From NCBI GenBank assembly GCA_964386865.1, contig CAYLUN010000038.1, positions 1 to 50,007 of the forward strand: a DNA stretch of 50,007 nt, read 5' to 3'. The number at the start of each line of letters is the position of its first letter. Position 1 is the first letter of the stretch. Under the pieces are notes generated by a model that worked only from the letters and a program-made list of their open reading frames with translations, had not been told where the DNA came from and searched no databases. This DNA is from CAYLUN01 sp964386865 (lineage in GTDB: Bacteria; Verrucomicrobiota; Kiritimatiellia; RFP12; UBA1067). This document shows positions 1 to 8,906 of this stretch, one piece after another. Both the position numbers and the translations under genes were made by a program.

Positions 1-159
1 GTTCCCGGTTGAATTCCATGTAACGGACATGCGCCCGCTTCCGCCTCACTCGCACTGAACTGCCACATCCCTTTCGCTAACCGATTACAGCGAAGTCCTT
101 GAAAACAGGTGTACGGGCAGGAGCAGGTTTGATTTAATACGGTACGAAAGGTGGGCGTC

Positions 160-360
160 ATGCGCAGGATAAGATGGCTAGGCGGATTTTGCGGGCTTTG
201 GGCGGGGCTGGTCTGGGCGCAGCCGCCGTTGGGCGAAGCTGAGGCCAAGGCGCAGGCCGAGGTGCAGGCCGAGGTGCAGGCGCAGCGCGCGGACGGGCTG
301 ATCGCGGTGCAGCCGTGGGTTCAATTGCTGGGCGAAGTAGAGTATTTTTGCGACAGGTAA
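160..360 (+). CDS. small secreted-peptide candidate (66 aa)
   Basis: Unrecognised small ORF. The ATG at 160 is preceded by AAAGG at 147-151 with good spacing; an in-frame GTG lies at 151. The N-terminus looks like a signal peptide (arginines, then a hydrophobic stretch ending in VWAQ). A short Ala/Glu/Gln-rich segment follows, in which a 12-nt unit (gccgaggtgcag) is directly repeated. It ends 21 nt before the glycoside hydrolase gene on the same strand, so it could be a leader peptide or a chance ORF. No domain is recognised. Confidence 0.3.
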   Translation: MRRIRWLGGFCGLWAGLVWAQPPLGEAEAKAQAEVQAEVQAQRADGLIAVQPWVQLLGEVEYFCDR

Positions 361-381
361 GAACAGGAAAGACAGGGGCGT

Positions 382-1788
382 ATGAAAACAGCGGTTGCGT
401 TTTTGTTCGGTTGGGCCATCTGTGCTATGGTGTGCTGCGCCGTTGCGGCCGAGGATGCTGCTAGCTTCGTGCGCGTCAGCCCGCGCGACAGCCGGTATTT
501 CGAATTGGACAACGGCAAGCCGTATATTCCGGTCGGCATGAACCTGATCGCGCCGCCCAAAGGTGACCTGGCGCTGATGGACGAGTGGTTCGGCAGGCTG
601 GCGGCGCAGGGCGGCAACTACGTGCGCATCTGGCTCGGCAGCTCGTACTACGATGTCGAGCACGCGGCGAGCGGCGTGTATGACGAGGAGCGCGCGAAGC
701 GCATCGACCAGCTGCTGGCCTCGGCGCGCAAGCACGGCATCCGCGTCAAGCTGTGCATCGACAGCTTCCGGCATCTGGGCGAGGGCACGCAGGCGTGGGC
801 CGCGAAGCCGATCCACCACGTCAAGAACGGCGGGCCGGCGACGAACATGGCCGACTTCGTCAACAGCCCCGCCTGCCGCCAGCGCTACAAGGCCAAGTAC
901 GACTTCTTCGCCACGCGTTACGGGTGCGATCCGGCCATCTTCGGCTGGGAGCTGTGGAACGAGATGAACGCGGTCATGGGCGGCGATGTCCGCGGCTGGA
1001 CGGCCGAGATGCTGCCGGAGCTGCATCGGCGCTTTCCCAAGAACCTGTGCATGCAGAGCCTCGGGAGCTTCGACCGCGACTCGGCCCGCGCAATGTACGA
1101 GGCGCTGTGCCGCATGCCCGGCAACGACGTGCTGCAAGTGCACCGCTACCTTGACCTCGGCGCCCAGCTGGCGGTCTGCAAAGGGCCGGTGGATCTGGCG
1201 GCGGCGGACGCCGTCCGCGAGCTGCAGGCCTTCGGCGTCAGCAAGCCGGTGTTGCTCGCCGAAGGAGGCGCGGTCGAGGCCGGCCACACGGGGCCGTTCA
1301 AGCTCTACGAGAAAGATCGGGACGGGCTGATCTTGCACGACACGCTCTTCGCGCCCTTCTTCGCTGGGGCGGCCGGGCCGGGGCACATCTGGCATTGGGA
1401 CGCGTACGTGGCCAAGAACGACCTGTGGCCGCACTTCGGCCGCTTTGCGCAAGCCGTGGCCGGGATCGATCCGCCGGCCGAGGCATTCGCGGCGCTGCGC
1501 GTCGAGCATCCGCGACTGCGCATCCTCGTTCTGCGCGGCACGCGCACGACGCTCGCGTGGCTGCGCGACACACAAGTCACGTGGCAGACGGAGCTGGCCG
1601 AGGGGCGCTCGCCTGAGACGCTGCGCGGCCTCGTGGTCGCGCTGCCGGCTCCGGCGGCGGGTGGAAGCGTGTCGGCTTCGGCCTACGACCCGTGGAGCGG
1701 GAAGAGGTCCGTTCTCAGGATGGGTAAGGGGAGCCTGGCGCTGCCAGAGTTCTCGCGGTCGCTGGTGGTGCGTCTGACAGCGGAATAG
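382..1788 (+). CDS. secreted GH5-like (clan GH-A) glycoside hydrolase
   Basis: A 468-residue protein with a signal peptide (about residues 1-23), then a TIM-barrel-like cellulase/mannanase-type domain. The opening 'Y.P.GMN' segment, 'GGNYVRIWL' and 'ARKHGIRVKLCID' are typical of GH5-like barrels. N193-E194 in FGWELWNEMN is the expected acid/base on strand 4, and E294 in VLLAEGGA is the expected nucleophile on strand 7. Clan GH-A enzymes hydrolyse beta-glycosidic bonds with retention; the substrate cannot be read from sequence, and a beta-mannan or beta-glucan is only a guess. A short beta-sandwich-like tail ends the protein. It is followed on the same strand by a second secreted glycosidase, which suggests a small polysaccharide-use locus. 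Confidence 0.8.
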   Translation: MKTAVAFLFGWAICAMVCCAVAAEDAASFVRVSPRDSRYFELDNGKPYIPVGMNLIAPPKGDLALMDEWFGRLAAQGGNYVRIWLGSSYYDVEHAASGVYDEERAKRIDQLLASARKHGIRVKLCIDSFRHLGEGTQAWAAKPIHHVKNGGPATNMADFVNSPACRQRYKAKYDFFATRYGCDPAIFGWELWNEMNAVMGGDVRGWTAEMLPELHRRFPKNLCMQSLGSFDRDSARAMYEALCRMPGNDVLQVHRYLDLGAQLAVCKGPVDLAAADAVRELQAFGVSKPVLLAEGGAVEAGHTGPFKLYEKDRDGLILHDTLFAPFFAGAAGPGHIWHWDAYVAKNDLWPHFGRFAQAVAGIDPPAEAFAALRVEHPRLRILVLRGTRTTLAWLRDTQVTWQTELAEGRSPETLRGLVVALPAPAAGGSVSASAYDPWSGKRSVLRMGKGSLALPEFSRSLVVRLTAE

Positions 1789-1940
1789 AGGCGGACGCGC
1801 AGACGCGCGCCCTTCTCTGCGAGGTTTGTCGTTCCGGCGTCCCTTCGCGCTGGAGGGCGAGCGTCCCCGCGAGCCGCGGATGCGCCCTCCCTGCAATGCC
1901 GGGTGTCGAGGTTTGGTTTCTCGGAGAGACAAGGTAACCT

Positions 1941-3491
1941 GTGAGGATGAATAGCCTAGCTTTTGGATTGACTGTTTCGCTGCTGGCGGCAGGCGCCTTG
2001 GCGCAGTCGGTCTACACGGTGGACGTCACCAGGCGCCATCAGCGGATCGACCACTTCGGGGCGTCGGACTGCTGGGCCGCGCAGTCTGTGGGGCTGTATC
2101 CGGACGCGGCGCGCGAGCAGGTGGCGGAGTGGCTCTTCGGTACGGCGGTCGGCACCAACGGCCAGCCGCAGGGCATCGGGCTCTCGCTGTGGCGGTTCAA
2201 CGTGGGGGCGGGCAGCGCGGAGCAGGGCGCGGCGAGCCAGATCAGCGAGGTGTCGCGGCGCACGGAGTGCTTCCTCGGCGCGGACGGCCGCTACGACTGG
2301 AGCAAGCAGGCGGGCCAGCGCTGGTTCCTGCAGGCGGCGCGGCGGCGGGGCGTCGAGCACTTCCTCGCGTTCTGCAACAGCGCCCCGGTGTTTTTCACCG
2401 CCAACGGGCTGGCGACCAACAAGGGGCGGCCCAGGGACGGCTCGTACAACCTCAAGCCGGACCGGTACGAGGCGTACGCGGAATTCATCGCGACGGTGCT
2501 GGCGGAGCTGGGCGCGCGCGAGGGCGTGCGCTTCGACGCGGTCAGCCCGTTCAACGAGCCGGAGTGGGAGTGGGACTCGCCCAAGCAGGAGGGCTCGCCC
2601 GCCCGCGTGGGGGAGATCGCCCGCCTCGCGCGGCTGCTTGACCGCCGGCTCACAGAGCGGAAGCTGGGGACGGAGATCCTGGTGACCGAGTCGGGGCAGA
2701 TCGACTACCTGTACCGCGCCGTGCGGGAGCGGCCCGAGCAGGACGAGCAGATCGAGGAGCTGTTCGGCGCGGCATCGCCCAATCGGATCGCCGGGCTGCG
2801 CCACGTGCCGAAGCGGGTGGCCGGGCACAGCTACTGGACGGCGACGCCGAACTCGGCCTTGCTGTCCAAGCGGCAGGCGCTCCGCGCGAAGCTGGATGCG
2901 CACGGGCTCGGCTACTGGCAAACCGAGGTTTGCATCATGCAGAACGACAAAGAGGTCGGCGGCGGGGGCGGGCGCGATTTGACGATGAAGACGGCGCTCT
3001 ATGTGGCGCGGATCATCCACTGCGACCTGTGCGTGGCGGGAGCGTCGTCGTGGCAGTGGTGGCTGGGCGTGTCCGCCGGCAACTACAAGGACGGGCTGAT
3101 CTACGTGACGCCGAGCCAGGAGGGCGCGGGCGGCTCGGTGACCGACAGCCGGCTCCTGTGGGCGCTCGGCAACTACAGCCGCTTTGTGCGGCCGGGCGCG
3201 GTGCGCGTGGGCGTGTCGAGCGGTCAGGCCGACGCCGACGACCCCGAGGGCCTGATGGTGTCGGCCTTCCTGCACGAGGAGGGCCGGCTGCTGACGGTGG
3301 TGCTGGTTAACGTGTCAGAGCAGCCGCGCGCGGTTCGGCTGGCCGTGCCGAGCGTGAAGGTGCGCAAGGGCAATGTGTACGTCACCTCGGACGCGCCGGG
3401 CGCGCGGCTGCTGCCGCAGCCGCGCGCCGATCCGCAGGCGGGGTACGAGGTTCCGGCGCGGGCTGTCGTCACTTGGGCCGCCCGCTACTGA
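1941..3491 (+). CDS. secreted GH30-family glycoside hydrolase
   Basis: A 516-residue protein starting at GTG 1941 (AAGG at 1931-1934, 6-nt spacing); ATG 1947 is an alternative with poorer spacing. A signal peptide ends near LAAGALAQ. The 'R.QRIDHFGASDCW' opening, 'VSPFNEPEWEW' (acid/base E206) and 'YWQTEVCIM' (nucleophile E329) are the hallmarks of GH30, whose members include endo-beta-1,6-galactanases, glucuronoxylanases and beta-glucosylceramidases. The C-terminal ~100 residues match the beta-sandwich that accompanies the barrel in this family. 'GNYSRFVRPGAVRV' is also typical of the galactanase-like GH30 subgroup. The exact substrate is unknown. The protein is probably periplasmic or extracellular. 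Confidence 0.85.
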   Translation: MRMNSLAFGLTVSLLAAGALAQSVYTVDVTRRHQRIDHFGASDCWAAQSVGLYPDAAREQVAEWLFGTAVGTNGQPQGIGLSLWRFNVGAGSAEQGAASQISEVSRRTECFLGADGRYDWSKQAGQRWFLQAARRRGVEHFLAFCNSAPVFFTANGLATNKGRPRDGSYNLKPDRYEAYAEFIATVLAELGAREGVRFDAVSPFNEPEWEWDSPKQEGSPARVGEIARLARLLDRRLTERKLGTEILVTESGQIDYLYRAVRERPEQDEQIEELFGAASPNRIAGLRHVPKRVAGHSYWTATPNSALLSKRQALRAKLDAHGLGYWQTEVCIMQNDKEVGGGGGRDLTMKTALYVARIIHCDLCVAGASSWQWWLGVSAGNYKDGLIYVTPSQEGAGGSVTDSRLLWALGNYSRFVRPGAVRVGVSSGQADADDPEGLMVSAFLHEEGRLLTVVLVNVSEQPRAVRLAVPSVKVRKGNVYVTSDAPGARLLPQPRADPQAGYEVPARAVVTWAARY

Positions 3492-3535
3492 GCGGATGCG
3501 CCGCCGGCGGGTTTTCGCCCCGCCACGGTTGCCCA

Positions 3536-3564
3536 TTGAGGGCGGAGCACGCAGCGGCTATAAT
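3536..3564 (+). promoter_or_regulatory. sigma70-type promoter for the AsmA-like gene
   Basis: TTGAGG at 3536-3541, a 17-nt spacer, and a perfect TATAAT at 3559-3564. It lies in the gap between the GH30 gene and the AsmA-like gene, and predicts a leader of about 110 nt. It separates the glycosidase pair from the downstream gene. Confidence 0.65.
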
Positions 3565-3678
3565 AGTCGACACGCAGGCTTGGCGTGCGGCGGGTGTGAA
3601 GGCGTGTTGTGCCTCGTCGCCGTGCCCGCCGGCAGCGAACAGGCAATTTTGGCGGGGTGACGGAAGAGGGCGCGGCGT

Positions 3679-6600
3679 ATGGATTTCACCGATATTCGGG
3701 ACGAGGACGAGGATGAGGATCTGCTGGAGCGGCGGCGGCCGGGCGGCTGTCTGCGCGGTCTGCTCCGGCTGTCGGTCGTGCTGGTGGCGCCGCTTGCCCT
3801 CGCGGTGGCGCTTGCGCCGACGCTGATGTCGTCCGACCCCGGAAGGCTGTGGGCGCTCAAGAAGGTCAACGCGGCGGTTGCGCCAGCGGAGGTCTCGTTC
3901 GACCGCTGGTCGCTGGGCTGGCTCACCGCGCCGGTTCTGGAGAACGTGGCCTACCGCGACCCGGCCCGCGGCGCGAGCCTTCAGGTGGAGCAGGTCTCGT
4001 TCGACCGCGGCCTGTTGCGCCTCTTGCCCGTGGGCACGCTCAACCTGGGGCGGGTGACGCTGAAGAATCCGGAGGCGTCCGTGTCGCTGCTGCCTCCGGC
4101 CGCGCAAGCGCCCGCAGTCAGGCCGGAGGCGGCCGCGGGCAAGGGCGGCGGGTTCTTCTTGCCGGTCGTCGACGTCGCGGCCGACGTGCGCGTGGAGAAC
4201 GGGCGCGTGGCGGTGGCGGGGCGCGCGCCCGAGCTGTTCGTCGCGCAGCAGGTGTGCGGCTCGGTCACGCTGGAGTCGTTTCGCAAGCCCATCGCGATGC
4301 AGGTTCAGATGCAGGCCGGCGGCGGCACGCTCGCGATCGAAGGCCGCGTGCAGAGCCTGCAGGAGCTGTTCAAGGGGGAGGCGTTCGAGAAGCCCGAAAA
4401 GGTCACGCTGAGGCTGGCGAACGTGGACGTGGCGGCCTTCGGCCCGCTCATCCAGCACGCCTGCGGCGAGCCCTGGATACGCAGCGGCGTGGCCGAGGGC
4501 GCGCTCACGGCGCTGATTTCGGGGCCCGAGCACGTGAAGCTGGAGGGCGGCCTGCTGGTGAGCGGCCTCTCGGTCGCGGGCGGGCGGCAGTCGCCCTCGC
4601 CAACGGGCGACCTCGCGCTGATGGTGGACGCGAGCTACGACAAGAAGGTCGTCTCGATCAGCAAGTTCGAGCTGTCGTCGCCGTGGCTGCGCGCGAACGC
4701 GAGCGGCACGCTGCAGCCGGGCGCCAAGGCCGGCGCGATGACGGGCGCGATCCGCGCGACGGCGGAGTCGGATCTGGCTGCGGTGACCCGCGACTTCGCG
4801 ACGCTGCTGGGGCTTTCGAAGGGGTTCGCGATGCAGAAGGGCCGGCTGGTCGCGGCGGTCGAGGTTGAGGCGGACGAGAAGGCGGTCGGGGTCGATGCGA
4901 CGCTGACGGCGGCCGATCTCGCGATGACGATCGGCGGCGAGCCGCTGGCCCTGAAGCCCGCGCCGTCGCTGGCGCTCAAGGCGTCGTTCCCGTACGGCGG
5001 CTGGCCCGAAGTCGAGTCCTTCCGCTTCAAGGCGCCGTTCGCGGACATCTACGGCAGCGGGCGCTTCGATGCGGCCGTGGTGAAGGGCAAGCTCGACCTG
5101 ACGCTCTTCTCGCGCGACTTCAAGCGGATGCTCAAGGATGCGCCGCCGATGGTGGGGTCGGCCTATCTGGACGTGTCGACCAAGCAGGCGGGCGGGCGCG
5201 TCGCGCTGAACGCGTTCCTGAAGCTTTCGGACGTGGCGGCCGAGCTGCGGCCCGGGCAGCGGCTGGTGGTGCCGCAGGGCACGCTGAAGGCCGAGGGCTA
5301 CGCGCCGCTGAAGGAGGGCCGGCCGGAGCGCGAGATCCAGGACGCGGCGTTCGAGTTCACGCTGGAGAGCGGCAGGCTGTCGGGCGGCTGGAAGCGGCTG
5401 GCGCCGCCGCAGGGCGACCGGCCGCTGGTGCTACGCGGGTTCGCGCTGACCAGCGACATGGAGCTGGGCAGCGTGCGGCGGCTGCTGGGCGGGTTCATCC
5501 CCGCCGCCGTGCAGCGGCGCCTGACCGAGTGGCAGGGGCGCGTGATCGCGAACGCGACGGCAGAGGCGGCGGGCGGCGCGGTGAAGGCGCGGCTGAATGC
5601 GGCGGGCCAGAAGATCGTGGCTGGCGTGGACGGCGGCGTGTGGCGTGTGCCGGACGTGCGGCTGGAGGGCACGCTCACGCAGGCCTCGCCGAAGGAGGGC
5701 GTCCGGCTGGAGGCGGCGCTGACGGGCAGCGCGGCGCTGTCCCGCGACGGCGAGACGGTGTTTGCGGAGAAGGCGGCTCGGCTGGCCGTGGACGCGCTGT
5801 TCGCCCCGGACAACAGCGGCGTGCGGTTCTCGAAGTTCGAGCTGGCTTCCGGGCTGCTGGAGGTGCAGGCGCAGGCGGAGGTGACCGAGTTGGCCACGCG
5901 CTGCGTGGTCGACGCGAAGGGGCTCATGGCCGTCGATTTCGGCGCCGTGACGCAGGTGCTCGAAGCAGAAGGTGTCGACGAGTTTCAGATGACGGGTCGC
6001 GGGGCGCGCGAGTTCCGCTTCGCCTCGCCGGTGGCGGGCGGCCTGACGACTGTCTTCGCGGAGGGCGAGTTCGCCGGGGCGGCGTATCTGGACTCGTTCA
6101 AGGGACTGGGGCTGCAAGCAGGGCCGTCCGACGTGTCGGTGAAGCTGTCCAAGGGCTTGATGAAAATGGCCTACGAGCCGGCGCTGAACGGCGGCAAGCT
6201 GCGGCTGGTGCCGGAGCTGTCGGTGGAGCGCGGAGCGGCGACGCTGAGCGTGCCGGCGCAGACGCGGCTGCTGGAGAGCGTGCGGCTTAACCAGGAGATG
6301 GTGGACAAGCTGCTGGTCAACCTGAACCCGCTGTTCCAGGGCAGTGCGGTACAGGACGGATCCGTGACGCTCGACCTGGCCCTGTGCCGTCTGGCGTCGG
6401 GCCAGGCGCCCGACAAGGGCGTGGTCGCGGACATGAACGTGCAGTTCAAGAACCTCAAGCTGGAGATGGGACCGTCGCTGCTTGAGCTGCTGGCGATGCT
6501 GAAGGTGAAGGAGCGCGTGTACAGCGCCGAGCAGCTGCCCATCCACGTGACGGTCAAAGAGGGGCGCATCACCGTCGATCCGGTGCGGATGGTGGTCGAC

Positions 6601-6882
6601 AAGCAGCCGGTTATCTTCAGCGGCTGGACGGCGTTCGACGGCACGATCAAGTACCTGGTCGAGGTGCCGCTGACGGACCGCGTGACCGGCGGCACGGGCG
6701 GCAAGCTGCTCAAGGGCATGACGATCAAGATTCCGGTGGCGGGCACGGTCAACGAGCCGCGTCTCGACACGAGCGTGCTGCAGAGCGCGATCGGCCGGCT
6801 GCTCAAGAACGCCGTGGGCGAAGAGGCGGTCGAGAAGATCGGGACGTTCCTCGAGAAGCTGCAGGAAGAGCTGAAGAAGTAG
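3679..6882 (+). CDS. AsmA/TamB-like large membrane-anchored protein
   Basis: A 1067-residue protein. A very acidic N-terminal cytoplasmic tail (EDEDED around residues 8-14) is followed by one transmembrane helix (about residues 30-52), then about 1000 residues of repetitive beta-strand-like sequence. The juxtamembrane region ('V.FDRWSLGWLTAPVLENVAYRD', 'GRVTLKNPEASVSL') and the C-terminus ('PVAGTVNEPRLD') resemble AsmA-like proteins. Members of that superfamily (AsmA, TamB, YhdP) span the periplasm and are implicated in phospholipid transport or outer-membrane assembly. The family link is made from general layout and short motifs; the specific role is inference. It runs from its own promoter and converges on the adenine deaminase gene 35 nt downstream. 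Confidence 0.6.
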   Translation: MDFTDIRDEDEDEDLLERRRPGGCLRGLLRLSVVLVAPLALAVALAPTLMSSDPGRLWALKKVNAAVAPAEVSFDRWSLGWLTAPVLENVAYRDPARGASLQVEQVSFDRGLLRLLPVGTLNLGRVTLKNPEASVSLLPPAAQAPAVRPEAAAGKGGGFFLPVVDVAADVRVENGRVAVAGRAPELFVAQQVCGSVTLESFRKPIAMQVQMQAGGGTLAIEGRVQSLQELFKGEAFEKPEKVTLRLANVDVAAFGPLIQHACGEPWIRSGVAEGALTALISGPEHVKLEGGLLVSGLSVAGGRQSPSPTGDLALMVDASYDKKVVSISKFELSSPWLRANASGTLQPGAKAGAMTGAIRATAESDLAAVTRDFATLLGLSKGFAMQKGRLVAAVEVEADEKAVGVDATLTAADLAMTIGGEPLALKPAPSLALKASFPYGGWPEVESFRFKAPFADIYGSGRFDAAVVKGKLDLTLFSRDFKRMLKDAPPMVGSAYLDVSTKQAGGRVALNAFLKLSDVAAELRPGQRLVVPQGTLKAEGYAPLKEGRPEREIQDAAFEFTLESGRLSGGWKRLAPPQGDRPLVLRGFALTSDMELGSVRRLLGGFIPAAVQRRLTEWQGRVIANATAEAAGGAVKARLNAAGQKIVAGVDGGVWRVPDVRLEGTLTQASPKEGVRLEAALTGSAALSRDGETVFAEKAARLAVDALFAPDNSGVRFSKFELASGLLEVQAQAEVTELATRCVVDAKGLMAVDFGAVTQVLEAEGVDEFQMTGRGAREFRFASPVAGGLTTVFAEGEFAGAAYLDSFKGLGLQAGPSDVSVKLSKGLMKMAYEPALNGGKLRLVPELSVERGAATLSVPAQTRLLESVRLNQEMVDKLLVNLNPLFQGSAVQDGSVTLDLALCRLASGQAPDKGVVADMNVQFKNLKLEMGPSLLELLAMLKVKERVYSAEQLPIHVTVKEGRITVDPVRMVVDKQPVIFSGWTAFDGTIKYLVEVPLTDRVTGGTGGKLLKGMTIKIPVAGTVNEPRLDTSVLQSAIGRLLKNAVGEEAVEKIGTFLEKLQEELKK

Positions 6883-6917
6883 GGGCAAGGCCGGCGCCTT
6901 CTCTCGGCGCTTCCCCG

Positions 6918-8561
6918 TCAATCTTCAACGAAGAGCGGGACGTGCTGGAGGGCGTCACAGTCGAAGAGCCCTTTGTCCGTGAGCTTGAGGTGGGGAATCA
7001 CGGACTGTGAGAGGAACGAGAGCGTCATGAAGGGCGCGGCCAGTTTCGCGCCTAAGATTTTTGCAAGCGCGTTACAGTCAGAATAGGCGCGCGCCACGAT
7101 CTCCGCCGGCTCGGCGGAGATGAGCCCGGCGAGCGGCAGCGGGAGCGACATCAAGATTTTGCGGTTGTTGTCGGCCACGGCCAGCCCGCCACGGCGCATG
7201 ACAACCTCGTTGATCGCGGCGGCGAGCGCCTCGTCGGTGGCGCCGGCTGCGACGATGTGGTGCGAGTCGTGCGCGACGCTGGAGGCGATCGCGCCTCGCG
7301 TGAGCCCGAACCCCTTGACGAACGCCAGAGCGGGCGGCGCAGCCGCATAGCGGTTGCAAACCACGAGCTTGATGAGGTCGCGGCCCGTGTCGGGCACGGC
7401 GAAGCCGTCGCGCACGGCGGGGCGCTCGAGCACGCTCTCGGTCACCAGCTGCCCGTCGCGCACGCCGATCACGCGGAGCGCGCGGCCCGCAGGCGCGGGG
7501 ACGCGCAAGGCGTCGGGCCGGATCAGCTCGGCGGCGAAGCGGTTGCGCACGCAGGGCTCGCCGTGCGGCAGGAGCGGCTGGCCGTCGCGGGCGACGCACT
7601 GCCCGCGCAGCCAGACCTCGCGCGGCGTGAAGGTGTCGAAATCGTCGAGGAGCATGAAGTCGGCCGTGTCGCCTGGCTGGAGCAGGCCGAGCGGCAGCCG
7701 GTAGTGCTGCACGGGGTTGACGCAGGCGGCTTGCAAGATCGCCTGGAGCGAAATGCCCTTGCGGTAGGCGGTCGCGGCGAGGTGGTTGATGTGGTCTTGG
7801 AGCAGGTTGTCGGGGTGCTTGTCGTTGCTGCAGAACATGCACATGTCGGGGTAGCGGGCGAGCAGGGGGATGAAGGACTCGAACGGGCGCGCGGCCGAGC
7901 CATAGCGGATCTGGAGCTTGATGCCGGCCTTGATCTTCTCGCGGGCCTCGTCAAAGGAGAGGCTTTCGTGGTCCGTGGTGATGCCTTCGGCGGCATAGGC
8001 CTGCAGCGCCGCGCCGGTGAGGCCGGGGCAGTGGCCGTCGATGGGCTTTCCGGCGGCGCGGGCGGCGGCGAGCTTGGCGACGACCTCGGCATCCCTGTTC
8101 AGCACGCCGGCGACGTTCATCATCTCTGCGAGGTGGGTGACGCCGGGGCGTGCGAGCAGCCGGGCGACGGCAGCGGGATCGAGGCGGGCGCCGGCGGACT
8201 CAAAGGGCGTGGCGGGCACACAGGAGGGCGCGCCGAAACCAAAGACGAAGGGGGTCTGGCGGGCGAGCTCGAGCATGAGCTCGACACCCTCCTCGCCGAG
8301 GACGTTGGCGATCTCGTGCGGGTCGGCCACGGCGGCGAGGGTGCCGTGGACGACGGCGGCGCGCGCGAACTCGGCTGGCGTGAGCATGGAGCTTTCGATG
8401 TGGACGTGCGCGTCGACGAAGCCGGGGAGGATGTAGAGGGGGCCGGGGTTGTCGTCCGGCGTGATGGCCTCGATGGTGCCCGCGTCGGAGATCGTGAGGC
8501 GGGCTCCGAGACTGCTCTTCTGGATCGGGTCGACCAACGTGCCGCTGAGGGTTGTCCGCAT
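6918..8561 (-). CDS. ade: adenine deaminase
   Basis: A 547-residue amidohydrolase that converts adenine to hypoxanthine and ammonia in purine salvage. The ATG at 8561 is chosen because AAGGAG lies 6 nt upstream; an upstream TTG at 8600 has no comparable site. Diagnostic segments are PGFVDAHVHIESS (metal ligands H52 and H54), ADPHEIANVLG (H82-E83), IDGHCPGL, TTDHES and CSNDKHPDNL. The C-terminal domain carries 'VAHDSHHIVAAGA', 'MRRGGLAVADN' and the terminal 'LPLPLAGLIS', as in the Ade (not the Add) family. Length is typical (540-590). The gene stands alone on the minus strand, divergent from the mraZ operon. Confidence 0.95.
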   Translation of the reverse strand: MRTTLSGTLVDPIQKSSLGARLTISDAGTIEAITPDDNPGPLYILPGFVDAHVHIESSMLTPAEFARAAVVHGTLAAVADPHEIANVLGEEGVELMLELARQTPFVFGFGAPSCVPATPFESAGARLDPAAVARLLARPGVTHLAEMMNVAGVLNRDAEVVAKLAAARAAGKPIDGHCPGLTGAALQAYAAEGITTDHESLSFDEAREKIKAGIKLQIRYGSAARPFESFIPLLARYPDMCMFCSNDKHPDNLLQDHINHLAATAYRKGISLQAILQAACVNPVQHYRLPLGLLQPGDTADFMLLDDFDTFTPREVWLRGQCVARDGQPLLPHGEPCVRNRFAAELIRPDALRVPAPAGRALRVIGVRDGQLVTESVLERPAVRDGFAVPDTGRDLIKLVVCNRYAAAPPALAFVKGFGLTRGAIASSVAHDSHHIVAAGATDEALAAAINEVVMRRGGLAVADNNRKILMSLPLPLAGLISAEPAEIVARAYSDCNALAKILGAKLAAPFMTLSFLSQSVIPHLKLTDKGLFDCDALQHVPLFVED

Positions 8562-8605
8562 GGGGCGCTCCTTGTGCAAAGAATCGGAGGTAATCTCCAA
8601 GCCAT

Positions 8606-8635
8606 ACTATACGATTGTCGGCGGGCAGACGGCAA
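8606..8635 (-). promoter_or_regulatory. promoter of ade
   Basis: On the minus strand, TTGCCG (8635-8630), an 18-nt spacer and TATAGT (8611-8606) make a good sigma70-type promoter. The start point would be near 8599, giving a leader of about 38 nt before the ATG at 8561. This leaves no room for a riboswitch. Confidence 0.55.
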
Positions 8636-8653
8636 GGGATTGCCGCGTGGGGA

Positions 8654-8718
8654 CGCTCTTTTCCCCAGGCTGCGGACGGTGGGCGGCGCGGCCTCGCGCC
8701 GTGGGGGGAAAGGGAGCG
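8654..8718 (+). repeat. imperfect long stem-loop in the ade/mraZ intergenic gap
   Basis: The gene-free gap 8562-8906 holds the two divergent promoters and this structure. A perfect inner hairpin (GGCGCG, loop gcct, CGCGCC at 8685-8700) is enclosed by near-complementary outer arms (cgctcttttcccc at 8654-8666 against a G/A-rich arm ending gggagcg near 8718). It lies upstream of both promoters and could be a regulatory or transcription-insulating element. The stretch 8722-8820 is AT-rich and otherwise featureless. Confidence 0.35.
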
Positions 8719-8860
8719 TGGGTTTTTAGTAAAAAAAGACGCCCTACGGGTCAATATTTTTTGGGCGAGCACCGATTTAAATCACATAAATCGTTCATCT
8801 GCAACAAATTAAAAATAAACTAGGCCGCTCGAAAGGCCGCTTCTCCCCGTGTTTTCGTGG

Positions 8861-8888
8861 TTGACTTCGTGGGGCCAATGTTGATAAT
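8861..8888 (+). promoter_or_regulatory. promoter of the mraZ/dcw operon
   Basis: TTGACT at 8861-8866, a 16-nt spacer and GATAAT at 8883-8888 form a strong sigma70-type promoter. The predicted start is about 8894-8896, only about 11-13 nt before the GTG of mraZ at 8907, so the leader is just long enough to hold the ribosome binding site. TGGG motifs lie at 8870 and 8891 but are not in the tandem spacing known for MraZ boxes. Confidence 0.6.
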
Positions 8889-8906
8889 TGTGGGCCAAGG
8901 AAACAC

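Noticed and set aside
178..1932. A 584-codon open frame antisense to the GH5-like gene
   Set aside because: In GC-rich DNA the frame opposite a real gene is often open. The translation is Arg/His/Ala-rich with no domain, and the sense strand has an unmistakable enzyme. The same holds for long frames opposite ade (7257-8729), ftsI/murE (11797-14244), the FAD enzyme (31352-33730) and the SGNH protein (34050-35903).
6883..6917. Terminator between the convergent AsmA-like and ade genes
   Set aside because: The GC-rich stretch around ggcgccttctctcggcgc does not form a clean stem and has no T-tract.
8677..8895. MraZ-box repeats (TGGGN series)
   Set aside because: Several TGGG words exist (around 8680, 8702, 8718, 8870 and 8891), but they are not in the regular 10-nt tandem spacing, and such words are common in GC-rich sequence.
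8562..8906. Purine riboswitch upstream of ade
   Set aside because: The predicted ade leader is only about 38 nt, and nothing resembling the conserved loop sequences of the purine aptamer is present.
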